The notes: generated from the sequence alone by a model not told the origin. DNA of 64,000 bases from Rhodococcus jostii NBRC 16295 (GCF_001894825.1 NZ_BCWY01000022.1:48637-112636), one strand, 5' to 3'; shown: positions 53,924 through 63,214, numbered from the stretch's first letter. A program made the numbers and translations.

Positions 53924-54969
53924 CGCACCTCCGTCATGTTCGTGCACCGGGCGATCGCCCATTCGATCGTGTCGGCGGCAAGGTGTGTGCCGCTGAGCGC
54001 ATCGATCTCGCGGATTCCTGTCGGGCTGGTCACGTTCACTTCGGTGAGCCTGTCTCCGATGATGTCGATTCCGACGAACACGAGTCCGCGCCTGACGAGC
54101 TCGGGTCCGAGTGCGTTGCAGATTTCACGATCGCGGGCGGTCACCGTGTCGCGGACGATGCGTGCACCGGTGGCCATGTTGCAGCGGAATTCATCGCCGG
54201 CGCCGCCGGTGTCGACTATGCGGCGGACGGATCCGATCGGCTTTCCGTCGAGGACGATCACGCGACGGTCTCCCGCCGTCTCCGCCTCCGGAATGAACTG
54301 CTGGACGACCACGTGCTGGTCACCGCGAACGGTGGCGGTGTCGAGTATCGAGTGCAGGTTCGGGTCATGCGGTCGCAGGAGCATGATGCCCCGGCCGGCC
54401 ATGCCATCGGTGGGTTTGAGAACTGCTGTTCCCCAGGAACGTACGGCTTCGCAGATCTCGTCTCTGTCCGCGGAGACGATGGTGGGGGGACCCAGCTCGG
54501 GCATCCGCAGGGCGAACAACTTCTCGTTCGCGTCGCGGAGCCCGGCAGGGGAATTGATCAGCAGCGTCTTTGTGGGATCGACAAAGTCGAGGATGAAGGT
54601 GGCACGAAGATAGTTGCTGTCGACCGGAGGGTCGGTCCGCATGAAGATCGCCGATACCTCGTCGAGAGACAGGCGGCGGGATGCACCACTGGTGTACCAG
54701 TCAGTGTCGGCGATCCACTTGTTTTCGCTCAAGACAGCTGGGCGTAATGTCACCTCCCGGCAACGAGCGAATGCGCGCCCTCGGTCGATGCCGATCTCGC
54801 CGATGGTCGTGGTCAGCACGCGATGGCCGGCCAACTGCGCTTCCTCCATCAAAGCGATGGTGGTGTCGTGCGCAGGTGCCAGTCCGTCAAGGGGATCGGT
54901 GATGAACAGGAAGTCCAACCGAAGCCCAGAGCGGGCCTGCGAGTCGCTGAGCATCGAGGGCCCGCTCAT
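53920..54969 (-). CDS. gshB: Glutathione synthetase
   Basis: A 349-residue ATP-grasp enzyme of the GshB type: IFMRTDPPVDSNYLRATFILD, LLINSPAGLRDANEKLFALRMPEL, then the ATP-grasp segment AVLKPTDGMAGRGIMLL, QQFIPEAETAGDRRVIVLDGKP and DIIGDRLTEVNVTSPTGIREID. These are signature blocks of the enzyme joining glycine to gamma-glutamylcysteine. Most actinobacteria use mycothiol instead, so a dedicated gene next to glutathione transferases fits an isoprene-type pathway that needs glutathione. It is joined by ATGA overlaps to both neighbours. Confidence 0.93.
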   Translation of the reverse strand: MSGPSMLSDSQARSGLRLDFLFITDPLDGLAPAHDTTIALMEEAQLAGHRVLTTTIGEIGIDRGRAFARCREVTLRPAVLSENKWIADTDWYTSGASRRLSLDEVSAIFMRTDPPVDSNYLRATFILDFVDPTKTLLINSPAGLRDANEKLFALRMPELGPPTIVSADRDEICEAVRSWGTAVLKPTDGMAGRGIMLLRPHDPNLHSILDTATVRGDQHVVVQQFIPEAETAGDRRVIVLDGKPIGSVRRIVDTGGAGDEFRCNMATGARIVRDTVTARDREICNALGPELVRRGLVFVGIDIIGDRLTEVNVTSPTGIREIDALSGTHLAADTIEWAIARCTNMTEVR

Positions 54970-56348
54970 GACGCCATCTCGCCGATAGTGCGATGCGCCG
55001 ACTCCCCTGTCCATGCGGCCGGTACCAGACCGCTGTACATGGCACTTTGCGGCCCCTGTTCGCGGGCGGCGACCCCGAACCGGGTGCGGTCGTCAGCGGA
55101 ATCGTCCCCCCAGATCGATGCGTAGCCGTCACGATGGTGCCGAGCGTCGAACACCCTGTCGAGGTCGGCGAGGGTGTCCCATTGGACGATGGTGAGCACG
55201 GGTCCTAGAGGTTCACGGGAGTGGGCCAGTGCATTTGCCGCAGCCTTCGACGTCGCGTCGCCGAGGTCGACGACTGTGGTGGGCAGCCGCCACCCCATTC
55301 GGTGCCTGATGTCATCGGGAATCGTTCCCCCCAGCAGTACTCGCGCGCCGCCGGCGTCCAACTCGTCGATCCGGTCGAAGGCGCGTCGCCGGATGGGTTC
55401 GCTGGGCAGGGGAGCGGCACGATTCTTGAAAAGGGTCAACTGGCCGAGAATCGCGGAGATGGCATTTTTGGCGACGTCCCGGTGCACCGCGACGGTGTGC
55501 AGCCCGAAGGGTCCGCCGGCGTTGTGGACCCGAACTGCGTCAGCGACGTCGGAGGCCATCGTCGCGAATTGGTCTTCCGCGAGTCCGGGGTAGGCGATCG
55601 CGGCGTTGCCGCCGCCGCTCAGGGTTCGCAGGGGCACGTGTGTCCGGCGTCCGGCTCGGCTTGCCCGGCTCAGCGTGGACTCGTTCGCCCGTACGTGCAG
55701 GGTCTGGAGTGCGGTGCTACTGATGAGTGCCGCGCCCACGTCGACGCCTGTGCCCTGCACGATATTGAGAACTCCGGCGGGAAATCCCAGCTGGTCTGCG
55801 ATGAACGCGACCGCCACCGGTGACAAGGGACCGCGCAGCGACGGCTTGATCACGACGGTGTTGCCGGCGGCCAGTGCCGGGAAGACATTCAGGAGCATCT
55901 CCGTGAATGGTGCCCCCCACGACAGCACGTGTCCGGAGATTCCTGCGGGTGCGGGCCGGGGGTGCAGGACCTCCCGGGTGAGGATCGCGCGCGCGATCCT
56001 CAATGTCGATTCGATAGCGGCGAGCGAATCGTCGTACCCCAGACCTGTCTCGGTCGATTGCAGGCGTGCCAGTTCGGGTGCTGCCTCGGCGAGCTGGTGC
56101 AGCAGCAGCGCCAGCAGTTGGTCCCGGGTGTGTAGGTCGGACCAGGGTCCGGACAGTGCGTCACGGGCGGCCGAGATCGCCCGGTCGACGTCGAATCGCG
56201 ACGAGAGCGGAACAACCGCGGTGATCGTGCTGTCGGAGGGGTTCCGGATCTCGTACTCGTAAGGCGCGGCCGGGAACACCCACCTTCCGTCGATGAGATT
56301 ACGTGCATAGTGCTCATCGGTCGGTAGTTCGATGGTTTCCAGCAACAT
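54966..56348 (-). CDS. Aldehyde-dehydrogenase-fold protein lacking the catalytic residues
   Basis: A 460-residue ALDH-superfamily protein (ATG at 56348, AAGGA 6 bases upstream; the longer frame to 57191 overlaps isoF). The fold is recognisable from NPSDSTITAV, PALAAGNTVVIKPS, GFPAGVLNIVQGTG and HSREPLGPVLTI. Yet the catalytic cysteine position in the NAGGPFGLHTVAV stretch is Phe281, the LELGG glutamate region reads LRTLSGGGN, and the whole protein has no cysteine at all. It is expressed in the isoprene-type operon. Either it has another activity, for example binding or thioester-free chemistry, or a structural/regulatory role. Confidence 0.85.
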   Translation of the reverse strand: MLLETIELPTDEHYARNLIDGRWVFPAAPYEYEIRNPSDSTITAVVPLSSRFDVDRAISAARDALSGPWSDLHTRDQLLALLLHQLAEAAPELARLQSTETGLGYDDSLAAIESTLRIARAILTREVLHPRPAPAGISGHVLSWGAPFTEMLLNVFPALAAGNTVVIKPSLRGPLSPVAVAFIADQLGFPAGVLNIVQGTGVDVGAALISSTALQTLHVRANESTLSRASRAGRRTHVPLRTLSGGGNAAIAYPGLAEDQFATMASDVADAVRVHNAGGPFGLHTVAVHRDVAKNAISAILGQLTLFKNRAAPLPSEPIRRRAFDRIDELDAGGARVLLGGTIPDDIRHRMGWRLPTTVVDLGDATSKAAANALAHSREPLGPVLTIVQWDTLADLDRVFDARHHRDGYASIWGDDSADDRTRFGVAAREQGPQSAMYSGLVPAAWTGESAHRTIGEMAS

Positions 56349-56383
56349 GATGGATCCTTCCGAGTTCGAGAGTGGTACTGCGT

Positions 56384-57421
56384 TCAGGCGATGAAACGGT
56401 CGAAGAACAGCCGGTCCGCGGAGGCCCCGCGCTCGCGCACCAGCGCTCGCAGCGCCGCATCGACCATTCCTGCAGGGCCGGCGAGATAGACATCGTGAGC
56501 ACTGAGATCGGTCCAGTCTTCGGCGACGTGGTCGATCACCCGCCCTACCCGGGAAGCGGCAAACATGTCCCATCCCGCTGGCTCGTTGCCCGCGAGGTCG
56601 GGATCTTCGACCGAGACGGCGACACGGGCCCCTAGTTCGTTCAGGCGGGCGAGCCGATCGAGGAGAACGATGTCCCCGGCCATACGTGCGCCGATGTACA
56701 GGTCCACCCGCCGCGCCCGGTCCTCGACGAGAAGTTCCTCGGTGATCGCGAGGATCGGTGCCAGTCCGGTGCCGCCCGCGATGCACACCGCCGGACGATC
56801 GGACCGCGGTTGTGCGTAGGCGCGCCCATATGGTCCTTCGACCAGGATTTCCTCGCCTACCTGTACTTTTTCGAAGAGCCAACTCGATGCGGCGCCGCCG
56901 GGCTTGGCGCGAATGATGAACTCCACGGTGGTGGAGCCGGCACCGTCGGCGGGGTGCGCCATCGAGTATGCCCGCCGAACTCCGTCCGGTGATTCCAGGA
57001 GCATGAACTGCCCTGGCAGGAAGTCGATGGGTGAGCTGAAGTCGAGGGTGAACAGAGCGGTGTCGGGGGTCAGCGCTTCCCGGCCCAGGAGTCGGGAAGT
57101 CACACGCTCGGGCACTGCCTCTCGGCTCACAGTCGGACCGTCGAGTATCGGTGCCTTGACTGTGCAGTCGGCCGTGGGAATCGATTGGCACATCAGGACC
57201 CGATTGCCGCGTCGGCGATCACGTTCGGAGAGCCCGGCGGCGTCGGGCCAGAGGTTCTTGACCTCTCCGTCCACGAGTTGCGCGCGGCAACTGCCGCATC
57301 CACCGCTGGCGCATTCGTAGGGCAGGGTCAGTCCGGCCCGGAGGCCGGCCCGAAGAAGTGTCTCTTCGGGCCCGCACGCCACCGGTCTCTCGTACCCACT
57401 GAAGTTCACTGTGACAGTCAT
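56384..57421 (-). CDS. isoF: Isoprene-type monooxygenase reductase component
   Basis: A 345-residue reductase with a plant-type ferredoxin at the N-terminus (YECASGGCGSCRAQL and LMCQS hold the [2Fe-2S] cysteines), an FAD domain (RRAYSMAHP), and an NAD domain (CIAGGTGLAPILAI, DVYLAGPAGMVDAAL). It feeds electrons from NADH to the Rieske ferredoxin. This is the order and size of the last component in soluble diiron monooxygenases. The ATG is at 57421, 11 bases after isoE. Confidence 0.85.
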   Translation of the reverse strand: MTVTVNFSGYERPVACGPEETLLRAGLRAGLTLPYECASGGCGSCRAQLVDGEVKNLWPDAAGLSERDRRRGNRVLMCQSIPTADCTVKAPILDGPTVSREAVPERVTSRLLGREALTPDTALFTLDFSSPIDFLPGQFMLLESPDGVRRAYSMAHPADGAGSTTVEFIIRAKPGGAASSWLFEKVQVGEEILVEGPYGRAYAQPRSDRPAVCIAGGTGLAPILAITEELLVEDRARRVDLYIGARMAGDIVLLDRLARLNELGARVAVSVEDPDLAGNEPAGWDMFAASRVGRVIDHVAEDWTDLSAHDVYLAGPAGMVDAALRALVRERGASADRLFFDRFIA

Positions 57422-57432
57422 GGTTACTGATC

Positions 57433-58455
57433 TCAATCCGATTCGGGCCGCAGACCGACGGAGTCGAGGAACGAGTGCCAGTCCTGACGGACAGCCGCGG
57501 CAATCTCGTCCGCGGACGCTCCATTCGGCGACGCGACGATCCGGGCGCCGGCCTGGATCATCTCATTCCCCCGTGCGGACCATTCACTCAAATGACCTTG
57601 AAGCACGTCCAGATTGCCGGGATCGGCGGCTGCGAGGAATTCGACGAGTGCCACCGACCAGCGCTGACTCCGCAGGCTGTCACGCCAGAGGTTCTCCAGA
57701 ATCAGCGAGTCCAAGCGCGCTCCGACACGGGCGGTTTGGCGCCGGAGCTGGACCAGGAAGAGCTGATCGGCAATCGCCTTGGTCACCAGATTGGTGGCGA
57801 CAAACGCTCGGTCCCAATCGAATTCCACGAGGGCCCATTCGAATGCGGCCCGAATCGGCTGCCAGTCGGGGCGCTCGGTCCAGAATTCCTTCTCCGCGGT
57901 GCCGAAGCCGCGTTCGGGATGTGTCAGCTGCAGCTGGGTGGTGCGGTACGCGGTGAGCTGCACCCGGCGGAGCTGGTCCGCGGTCTGGAAGGCGGCACAG
58001 TTGCCGATATAGCTGCTGATCGCGAGCTGCTGAACGTAGGCGGACAGCATCTGCTGGCTGTGCGCGACGTACCGCGTCGGGGTCAGGGCCCGCACGAGCA
58101 GGGTCAGTGCCTCATCCGAAAGCGTATCGTCGGAGCCTTCGCCGTCGAACTGCGCGATCAAACCCTCGACGTACGTCTCCTGATCATCCTGGTCGGCAAC
58201 ATAACTGCCGTAGGTGACGGTATCGGGATCCCGGAAGCTGTCCCAGTCGTCGACCGCCAATTTCATCGAGTCGCGGTGCTCGCGCAGCCACACGTTTCCG
58301 TGAACGTCTGGTCCCATTTCCAGTGGCACGGGCCCGGTGGTGTGGTTCATGTTGTGCGTGAGCACTTCGTACTCGGTGGGCCGTCGCCCGAGATTGCCGA
58401 ACGCACTCCAGGTCTTGAGCCCGCGCGAACGGGACCGCGGTGTCTTGTTGGTCAT
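57433..58455 (-). CDS. isoE: Isoprene-type monooxygenase hydroxylase beta subunit
   Basis: A 340-residue helical protein. The opening LKTWSAFGNLGRRPTEYEVLTHNMNHTT, then WDSFRDPDTVTYGSYVADQDDQETYVEGL, is typical of the beta subunit of toluene/alkene soluble diiron monooxygenases, which scaffolds the alpha subunit but holds no iron. ATGA overlap with isoD. Length and order agree with the known six-gene isoprene monooxygenase set. Confidence 0.88.
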   Translation of the reverse strand: MTNKTPRSRSRGLKTWSAFGNLGRRPTEYEVLTHNMNHTTGPVPLEMGPDVHGNVWLREHRDSMKLAVDDWDSFRDPDTVTYGSYVADQDDQETYVEGLIAQFDGEGSDDTLSDEALTLLVRALTPTRYVAHSQQMLSAYVQQLAISSYIGNCAAFQTADQLRRVQLTAYRTTQLQLTHPERGFGTAEKEFWTERPDWQPIRAAFEWALVEFDWDRAFVATNLVTKAIADQLFLVQLRRQTARVGARLDSLILENLWRDSLRSQRWSVALVEFLAAADPGNLDVLQGHLSEWSARGNEMIQAGARIVASPNGASADEIAAAVRQDWHSFLDSVGLRPESD

Positions 58456-58784
58456 GACTTCTCCTGTCCGGAGTTCTGGTAGAACCAGACGTATTCATCG
58501 GTGCGAGTCTTGAGGCGCCCCTTGAACGAGGGCATGTCGATCTCGAGCGCGGCCAGCTGATAACTCTGACCGAAGTGCTTTTCCAAGCTCGACTGCGTCA
58601 GGCGGCACGCTCCGCGTGTGTGGATGCGGACGTAGTCCTCGCGGTCGAGTACCAGCACGTCCTGTCCCGGGTTGTCCTCCTCGATCGCATCGATCACCGC
58701 CTCCGCAAGGTTGCCGGCCCGGATGACCGGACCCACAAGGTCGGGGGAGGACTCGTCTGAGGCATCCATGTCGACAATGGTCAT
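58452..58784 (-). CDS. isoD: Isoprene-type monooxygenase coupling/effector protein
   Basis: A 110-residue protein of the MmoB/DmpM/TmoD type: VGPVIRAGNLAEAVIDAIEEDNPGQDVLVLDREDYVRIHT and then the hydrophobic patch. It has no cofactor; it binds the hydroxylase to couple electron use with hydroxylation. SD AGGAG lies upstream. It precedes isoE with an ATGA overlap. Confidence 0.88.
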   Translation of the reverse strand: MTIVDMDASDESSPDLVGPVIRAGNLAEAVIDAIEEDNPGQDVLVLDREDYVRIHTRGACRLTQSSLEKHFGQSYQLAALEIDMPSFKGRLKTRTDEYVWFYQNSGQEKS

Positions 58785-58802
58785 GAGTGTGAACTCCTAC
58801 GG

Positions 58803-59147
58803 TCAGTGATGCGCCTGGACCGGCGACTTGAGGCGAACTTGAATGACACCGTCCACGATTCGGACGTCGTGCTTGTGCAGACAGGTGTCTCGGGGATTGA
58901 CCCCGGAACCGGTCAGCGCGTCGAACTGCCACTCGTGTGCGCGGCAGGTGACGACACCGTTCTCGAATTCCCCCTCGACCAGCGAGATGCTCTGGTGTGG
59001 GCAGATTCCGTCGTACGCGCGGACCTCACCGTTCACCTTCACCAAGAGCACCTCGTCGTCTCCGACGTCGAACGATTCCATCTCGTCGTCCCACAGTTCG
59101 TCCTCGGCGACCAGGTCGACGAAGTCGTTGCCGGGCTCGTCAGCCAT
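58803..59147 (-). CDS. isoC: Isoprene-type monooxygenase Rieske ferredoxin
   Basis: A 114-residue Rieske protein. The cluster motifs are CPHQSIS and CRAHEWQFD (Cys-X-His and Cys-X2-His). It carries electrons between the reductase and the hydroxylase. The acidic N-terminus is typical. The start at 59147 overlaps isoB by 8 bases. Confidence 0.9.
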   Translation of the reverse strand: MADEPGNDFVDLVAEDELWDDEMESFDVGDDEVLLVKVNGEVRAYDGICPHQSISLVEGEFENGVVTCRAHEWQFDALTGSGVNPRDTCLHKHDVRIVDGVIQVRLKSPVQAHH

Positions 59148-59424
59148 CGGAACCCACCTGCTCCCGGAAGCGAACATCGACCCATTGCAGCGGTGGGATC
59201 GTGCGGGTGCCGAGTAGTTCGCCGAGTGTGGCGTCGGCCGTCATCACGGTGCCGTCCACCAGCACGTCGTATCCAGGGCTCACCTTGGGTTTCGGGACCC
59301 GCCGGCCCACCGAATGCGTAGCGACCTTGCGGGCGATCTGATCCCAGGTGTCGTCGGTGTCCACGGCCACGAGGACCGGGACGAAGTCGCCGATGAAACG
59401 GCCGGTGATGGGAAAGGGTGCCAT
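59140..59424 (-). CDS. isoB: Isoprene-type monooxygenase hydroxylase gamma subunit
   Basis: A 94-residue protein (PITGRFIGDFVPVLVAVDTDDTWDQIARKVA onward) of the TmoB/IsoB type: a small ubiquitin-like subunit that completes the hydroxylase trimer. SD AAGGAG lies before the ATG at 59424. It follows isoA by 35 bases. Confidence 0.88.
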   Translation of the reverse strand: MAPFPITGRFIGDFVPVLVAVDTDDTWDQIARKVATHSVGRRVPKPKVSPGYDVLVDGTVMTADATLGELLGTRTIPPLQWVDVRFREQVGSDG

Positions 59425-59459
59425 GTCAGTTCTCCTTGGCAATCAAATGAAGTCGGGTC

Positions 59460-60983
59460 TCAGATCGAGATCGGTTCGCGTTCAACGGATTCCTCCACCT
59501 GTGCGGGCTTCGACGGGAGGTAGTCCTTCGCCCAGGCGTAGTCGTACACGTCGTCTCCCATCACGTCCGGGGTCAGGCCCATGTAGAGCAGCCCGCCGGC
59601 GAGGTCGGCCGGGAGAATCTGGCCGTCGATGAAACGGTCGATGAAGCTCTGGTGGCCGGCGTAACGCTCGGGGTCCTGCTCGAAGCACCACTTGGAGATC
59701 TCGGAATCGAAGTGGTAGAGCCGGCCCTTGTAGGTCAGGCTGTGATCGGCGAGATCGTGCCGGGAGAACGCCGATCCCAACGGGAGTTGGGTGAGGTTGC
59801 ACAGCGCCGGCAACGTGTCCGGCAGAGTGTCCTCGATCCGATCATCGTTGACGTTCTTGATGATCTCGTCCCACATCCCACCCCAGTTCTCTTCCCAGGT
59901 GGGGTACTTCTCACGCAGCCATTCCCGTTCGTCCTTGGAGACGCCGGCATTCGGCTTCCAGAACAGCGTGGGGCGCCAGAACCAGGTCCCCAGATGCATG
60001 GCGTGATGGCCGTTCTCGAGCGAGTACATGAACTGGTCCCAATACCAGGGCTTCTTCAGCCCGTAGTCCTCGAGGATCCGTTCGTGGTGGTTGACGATCC
60101 ACTCGAGCATGAACTCCTTGAAGCTCATCTTGCGCTGATCGAGGGGTGTGTAGTAGTCCATCGCCGGCCCGGTCAACGTCTGGAACAGCCGGGTGGACCG
60201 CCAGAAGGCGACATCGAGTGCCTGCTGCGCGCGGGCGGGGTCGTGCTCCATCAGGATGGACAGGGTGGGGAAGCCCTGCTGAGCGTGGCGTGCCTCATCG
60301 GTTTGGATGGAGGACAACAGGTTCGACCAGTTGATGTCGCCGGCAGCCATGGCATCGGCGGCCAATGCGACGAACTGGACGTTGGTGAATCCGTGTTCGA
60401 CGGTCAGGCTCGTCGCCAGTGCGGCCTCGACGCAGTCGGCGTTGAGCATCGCATCGTCGAAGAAGTTCTTCACCGCCAGGACACCCCACTCCTTGGTGTG
60501 GAACGCCTTCTGCGACCAGTCGAAACGCGGATCCTGCTTGAGCAGATCGTGGGAGAAACGCAGATCGAGCTGGGCATGGCGGGTCTCGTCGAGCATCCCG
60601 AAGACCCCGAGATTGCGCCAGCGAGGGGTCGGCGCGAACCGGCAGAATCGGCTCTGCATGGTCACTGCCATGTGCTCGACCATGCACGTGGTGCCCATGT
60701 GTAGGTGCGTCGTGGCGACATGCGCAGGGTCGAGCTTTTCGTAGGTGCCGGAACGCACCAGGGCGCTGCTGACAGCCTTGACGCCCGACTCCTTCTCACG
60801 CTGGATCCGGACGTAGTCGCGGTACGACACCCGGAACGGTTCGTCCCACTTGTCCCAGGCCTCCTTCGGTACGTCTCCCGCACCGCTCCAACTCGTCGGG
60901 AACGCCACTGCCGGATCGACGTAGCTCAGTTCCCAGTCGAGGTCTCGCGAGATGTCGTACCAATCGTCCCGGTTCAGTAACAT
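59460..60983 (-). CDS. isoA: Isoprene-type monooxygenase hydroxylase alpha subunit
   Basis: A 507-residue soluble diiron monooxygenase alpha subunit (start ATG 60983). Glu103, Glu133, His136, Glu196, Glu230 and His233 sit in MVEHM, LDETRHAQ, VEHGF and TDEARHAQ. Each is exactly one position before the six known diiron ligands of toluene-4-monooxygenase, so the active site is intact. In isoprene degradation the enzyme forms the epoxide 1,2-epoxy-2-methyl-3-butene. The operon context with two glutathione transferases and gshB supports alkene or isoprene rather than toluene as substrate; sequence alone does not prove it. Confidence 0.88.
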   Translation of the reverse strand: MLLNRDDWYDISRDLDWELSYVDPAVAFPTSWSGAGDVPKEAWDKWDEPFRVSYRDYVRIQREKESGVKAVSSALVRSGTYEKLDPAHVATTHLHMGTTCMVEHMAVTMQSRFCRFAPTPRWRNLGVFGMLDETRHAQLDLRFSHDLLKQDPRFDWSQKAFHTKEWGVLAVKNFFDDAMLNADCVEAALATSLTVEHGFTNVQFVALAADAMAAGDINWSNLLSSIQTDEARHAQQGFPTLSILMEHDPARAQQALDVAFWRSTRLFQTLTGPAMDYYTPLDQRKMSFKEFMLEWIVNHHERILEDYGLKKPWYWDQFMYSLENGHHAMHLGTWFWRPTLFWKPNAGVSKDEREWLREKYPTWEENWGGMWDEIIKNVNDDRIEDTLPDTLPALCNLTQLPLGSAFSRHDLADHSLTYKGRLYHFDSEISKWCFEQDPERYAGHQSFIDRFIDGQILPADLAGGLLYMGLTPDVMGDDVYDYAWAKDYLPSKPAQVEESVEREPISI

Positions 60984-61044
60984 ATTGTGCGCCTTCCAGT
61001 TTGACGGTTTGGTCGGTGATTTTCGGGGTGGTTCGGTTCCGCGG

Positions 61045-62481
61045 TCATCGTTTGACCCGCAGCACTCTGTAGTTGGTGTACTCGAGGACACCGTGGATGG
61101 ACTGCTCGACTCCGAGGCCGGACTGCTTGACGCCGCCGAACGGCACATCGGAGGAGAGCATGGGATGCTGGTTGACCCAGACCGTGCCCGCGTCGACCCG
61201 TTCGGCGACCTCGGTAGCGCGCTGTTCGTCGGAGGACCACACCGAGGCGCCGAGCGCGAGGTCGGAGTCGTTGGCCCGTGCGATCACATCGTCGATGTCG
61301 GTGTAGGTCAGGATTGGCAGGACTGGGCCGAACTGTTCCTCGCGAACCAGGGGCACGGAGTCGTCGACCCCACGCACCAAGGTGACCGGGTGGAAGTAGC
61401 CGGGGCCCTCGGGGACCTCACCGCGGAAGTACACGTCGGCGCCGCGGTGGGCGGCATCATCGACATAGCCTCGAACCTTGGCGAACTGGGCGGCGTTCTG
61501 GACCGGGCCCATGTCGACCCCGTCATCGAGCCCGTTGCCCACCTTCACCCCCTTGGCGACCTCGGCCAGAGCTTCTTCGATTGCGGGGGCGAGATGCTGC
61601 GGCACGTAGAGGCGCTTGAGGCCCGCGCAGACCTGACCACAGTTCGACAGGGCGCCCCAGTACAGATCCGGCGCGATCGACGCCACATCGACATCGTCGA
61701 GGACGATACCGGGATCATTGCCACCGAGTTCGAGGGTCAGACGCTTGAGGGTCGCGCCGGCGCCCGCCATGATCGACTTCCCCGCGCGTTCGGACCCGGT
61801 GAACGTGATCTTGTCGATCCCGGTGTGAGCCGTCATCGCCCGGCCGAGATCGTCGCCGCCGCTGAGTACCTGCAGCACACCCGGAGGGAGGATCTGTTGC
61901 GCGAGCTCACCCAGGCGCAAGGTGGCCACCGGGGTCAGGGGTGAGGGTTTGACGATGATCGGATTGCCGGTGATCAGGGCGGGACCGATCTTCCACAGCG
62001 CGAGCAGGAGGGGATAGTTCCAGGCGGTGATGCCACCGACGACCCCGACCGGTGCGCGGTGCACCTCGATCAGCTCGTCGTCGTTGTCGCGGATGACCTC
62101 GACCGGAATGTCCCAGCTTGCATACCGCTCGAGACCGCGCAGACCCGATTCGATCTCGCCGGCGGCCTTCGCCAACGGTTTTCCCTGTTCGAGGGTCACC
62201 AGCCGTGTCAGTTCGTCGATGTTGGCCCGCACGTGGTCGACCAGGCGGAGGACGATGCCTTGTCTGAACGGGAGGTCGTGGGTAGCCCAGTGCTTGGCGG
62301 CGCGGCGAGCGGCAGCGACCGCGGCGTCGAGGTGCTCGACTCCGGCGTCGGGAACCTCGATGAAGGTCGACTCGTTGGCGGGGTTGATCACGGGGATCAC
62401 TGCTGCCGTGGTCGTGATCTGTCCGTCGATGGTCAGCCCAGGTGGGGTGATGTTGGACAGGGAATCTGCGGTGATACTCAT
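61045..62481 (-). CDS. Aldehyde dehydrogenase of the isoprene-type operon
   Basis: A 478-residue ALDH with ATGA overlap with the upstream transferase. Glu251 (LELGGNDPG) and Cys285 (GQVCAGLKR) are intact, as is ITAWNYP. It would oxidise the glutathionyl aldehyde or another aldehyde of the pathway. Its place between the transferases and isoA differs from the isoGHIJABCDEF order of the best-known strain. Confidence 0.9.
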   Translation of the reverse strand: MSITADSLSNITPPGLTIDGQITTTAAVIPVINPANESTFIEVPDAGVEHLDAAVAAARRAAKHWATHDLPFRQGIVLRLVDHVRANIDELTRLVTLEQGKPLAKAAGEIESGLRGLERYASWDIPVEVIRDNDDELIEVHRAPVGVVGGITAWNYPLLLALWKIGPALITGNPIIVKPSPLTPVATLRLGELAQQILPPGVLQVLSGGDDLGRAMTAHTGIDKITFTGSERAGKSIMAGAGATLKRLTLELGGNDPGIVLDDVDVASIAPDLYWGALSNCGQVCAGLKRLYVPQHLAPAIEEALAEVAKGVKVGNGLDDGVDMGPVQNAAQFAKVRGYVDDAAHRGADVYFRGEVPEGPGYFHPVTLVRGVDDSVPLVREEQFGPVLPILTYTDIDDVIARANDSDLALGASVWSSDEQRATEVAERVDAGTVWVNQHPMLSSDVPFGGVKQSGLGVEQSIHGVLEYTNYRVLRVKR

Positions 62482-63179
62482 GGTTGACTTCCTTCCGGGC
62501 GGAAGAGGGTCTTGAACTGTTCCGCGGTGTAGACGTGGTTTCGGGCCTTCTCCTCGCGCGGGTCGGAGATCCGGACTTTGGCGGCGGGACGGGCAGAAAT
62601 CCGGTCGGCCCACGCTTTGACGTTGGGGTAGTCGGCGACATCGATCCCGTGCCCGGCGGCCACCCGAGTCCACGGGAAGGCCGCGATGTCCGCGATCGAG
62701 TACTCGCCGGCGAGGTACTCGCGATCGCCTAGCCGGTCATCCATGACGCGGTAGAGGCGGGCCACCTCGCCCGCGTATCGGTTTCGGGCGTACGGGTTGT
62801 CGATCCCCTGCTTGGGTGCGTGGGAGACGAAGTGGGCGGCCTGTCCTGCCATCGGTCCCTGGTTGGCCACCTGCCAGAACAGCCAGCACAGCACTTCTTG
62901 GCGCGCGATCGGATCCTCAGGGAGCAGGCGACCGGTCTTCTCTGCCAGGTAGAGCAGGATGGCACCAGATTCGAATATCGCCAAGCGCCGGCCACCGGGG
63001 CCATCGTGATCCACGATGGCCGGCACTTTGCTGTTCGGATTGATCTCGACGTACTCCGATTCGAACTGATCGCCCTCACTGATATCGGTCCAGACGATCT
63101 GGTAGTCAAGTCCCAATTCCTCCAGCGCGATGAGCACTTTCCGCACGTTGGGGCTTGTGTAGTAGTAGAGATCAATCAT
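62478..63179 (-). CDS. Glutathione S-transferase (second of pair, IsoJ-like by order)
   Basis: A 233-residue thioredoxin-fold transferase: YYYTSPNVRKVLIALEELGLDYQIV, PNSKVPAIVDHDG, IFESGAILLYLAEKTG. The GSH-binding segment (E-S-G) is intact, then an all-helical C-terminal domain (GEYSIADIAAFPWTRVA). The ATG at 63179 has GGAG upstream. In isoprene degradation one transferase opens the epoxide with glutathione; a second, IsoJ, has an uncertain role. Confidence 0.88.
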   Translation of the reverse strand: MIDLYYYTSPNVRKVLIALEELGLDYQIVWTDISEGDQFESEYVEINPNSKVPAIVDHDGPGGRRLAIFESGAILLYLAEKTGRLLPEDPIARQEVLCWLFWQVANQGPMAGQAAHFVSHAPKQGIDNPYARNRYAGEVARLYRVMDDRLGDREYLAGEYSIADIAAFPWTRVAAGHGIDVADYPNVKAWADRISARPAAKVRISDPREEKARNHVYTAEQFKTLFRPEGSQP

Positions 63180-63214
63180 CGAACGATGCTCCAAGAGAGT
63201 CGATTACCGACAGG

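Noticed and set aside
54966..57191. A 741-residue version of the aldehyde-dehydrogenase-like protein
   Set aside because: The extra N-terminal 281 residues are Arg/Gly/His-rich, overlap isoF on the same strand, and the family start with a good SD is at 56348.
59460..60983. Naming the monooxygenase as toluene or propane monooxygenase
   Set aside because: The diiron ligands are common to all groups, but two glutathione transferases and gshB in the same operon point to epoxide-conjugating alkene metabolism.
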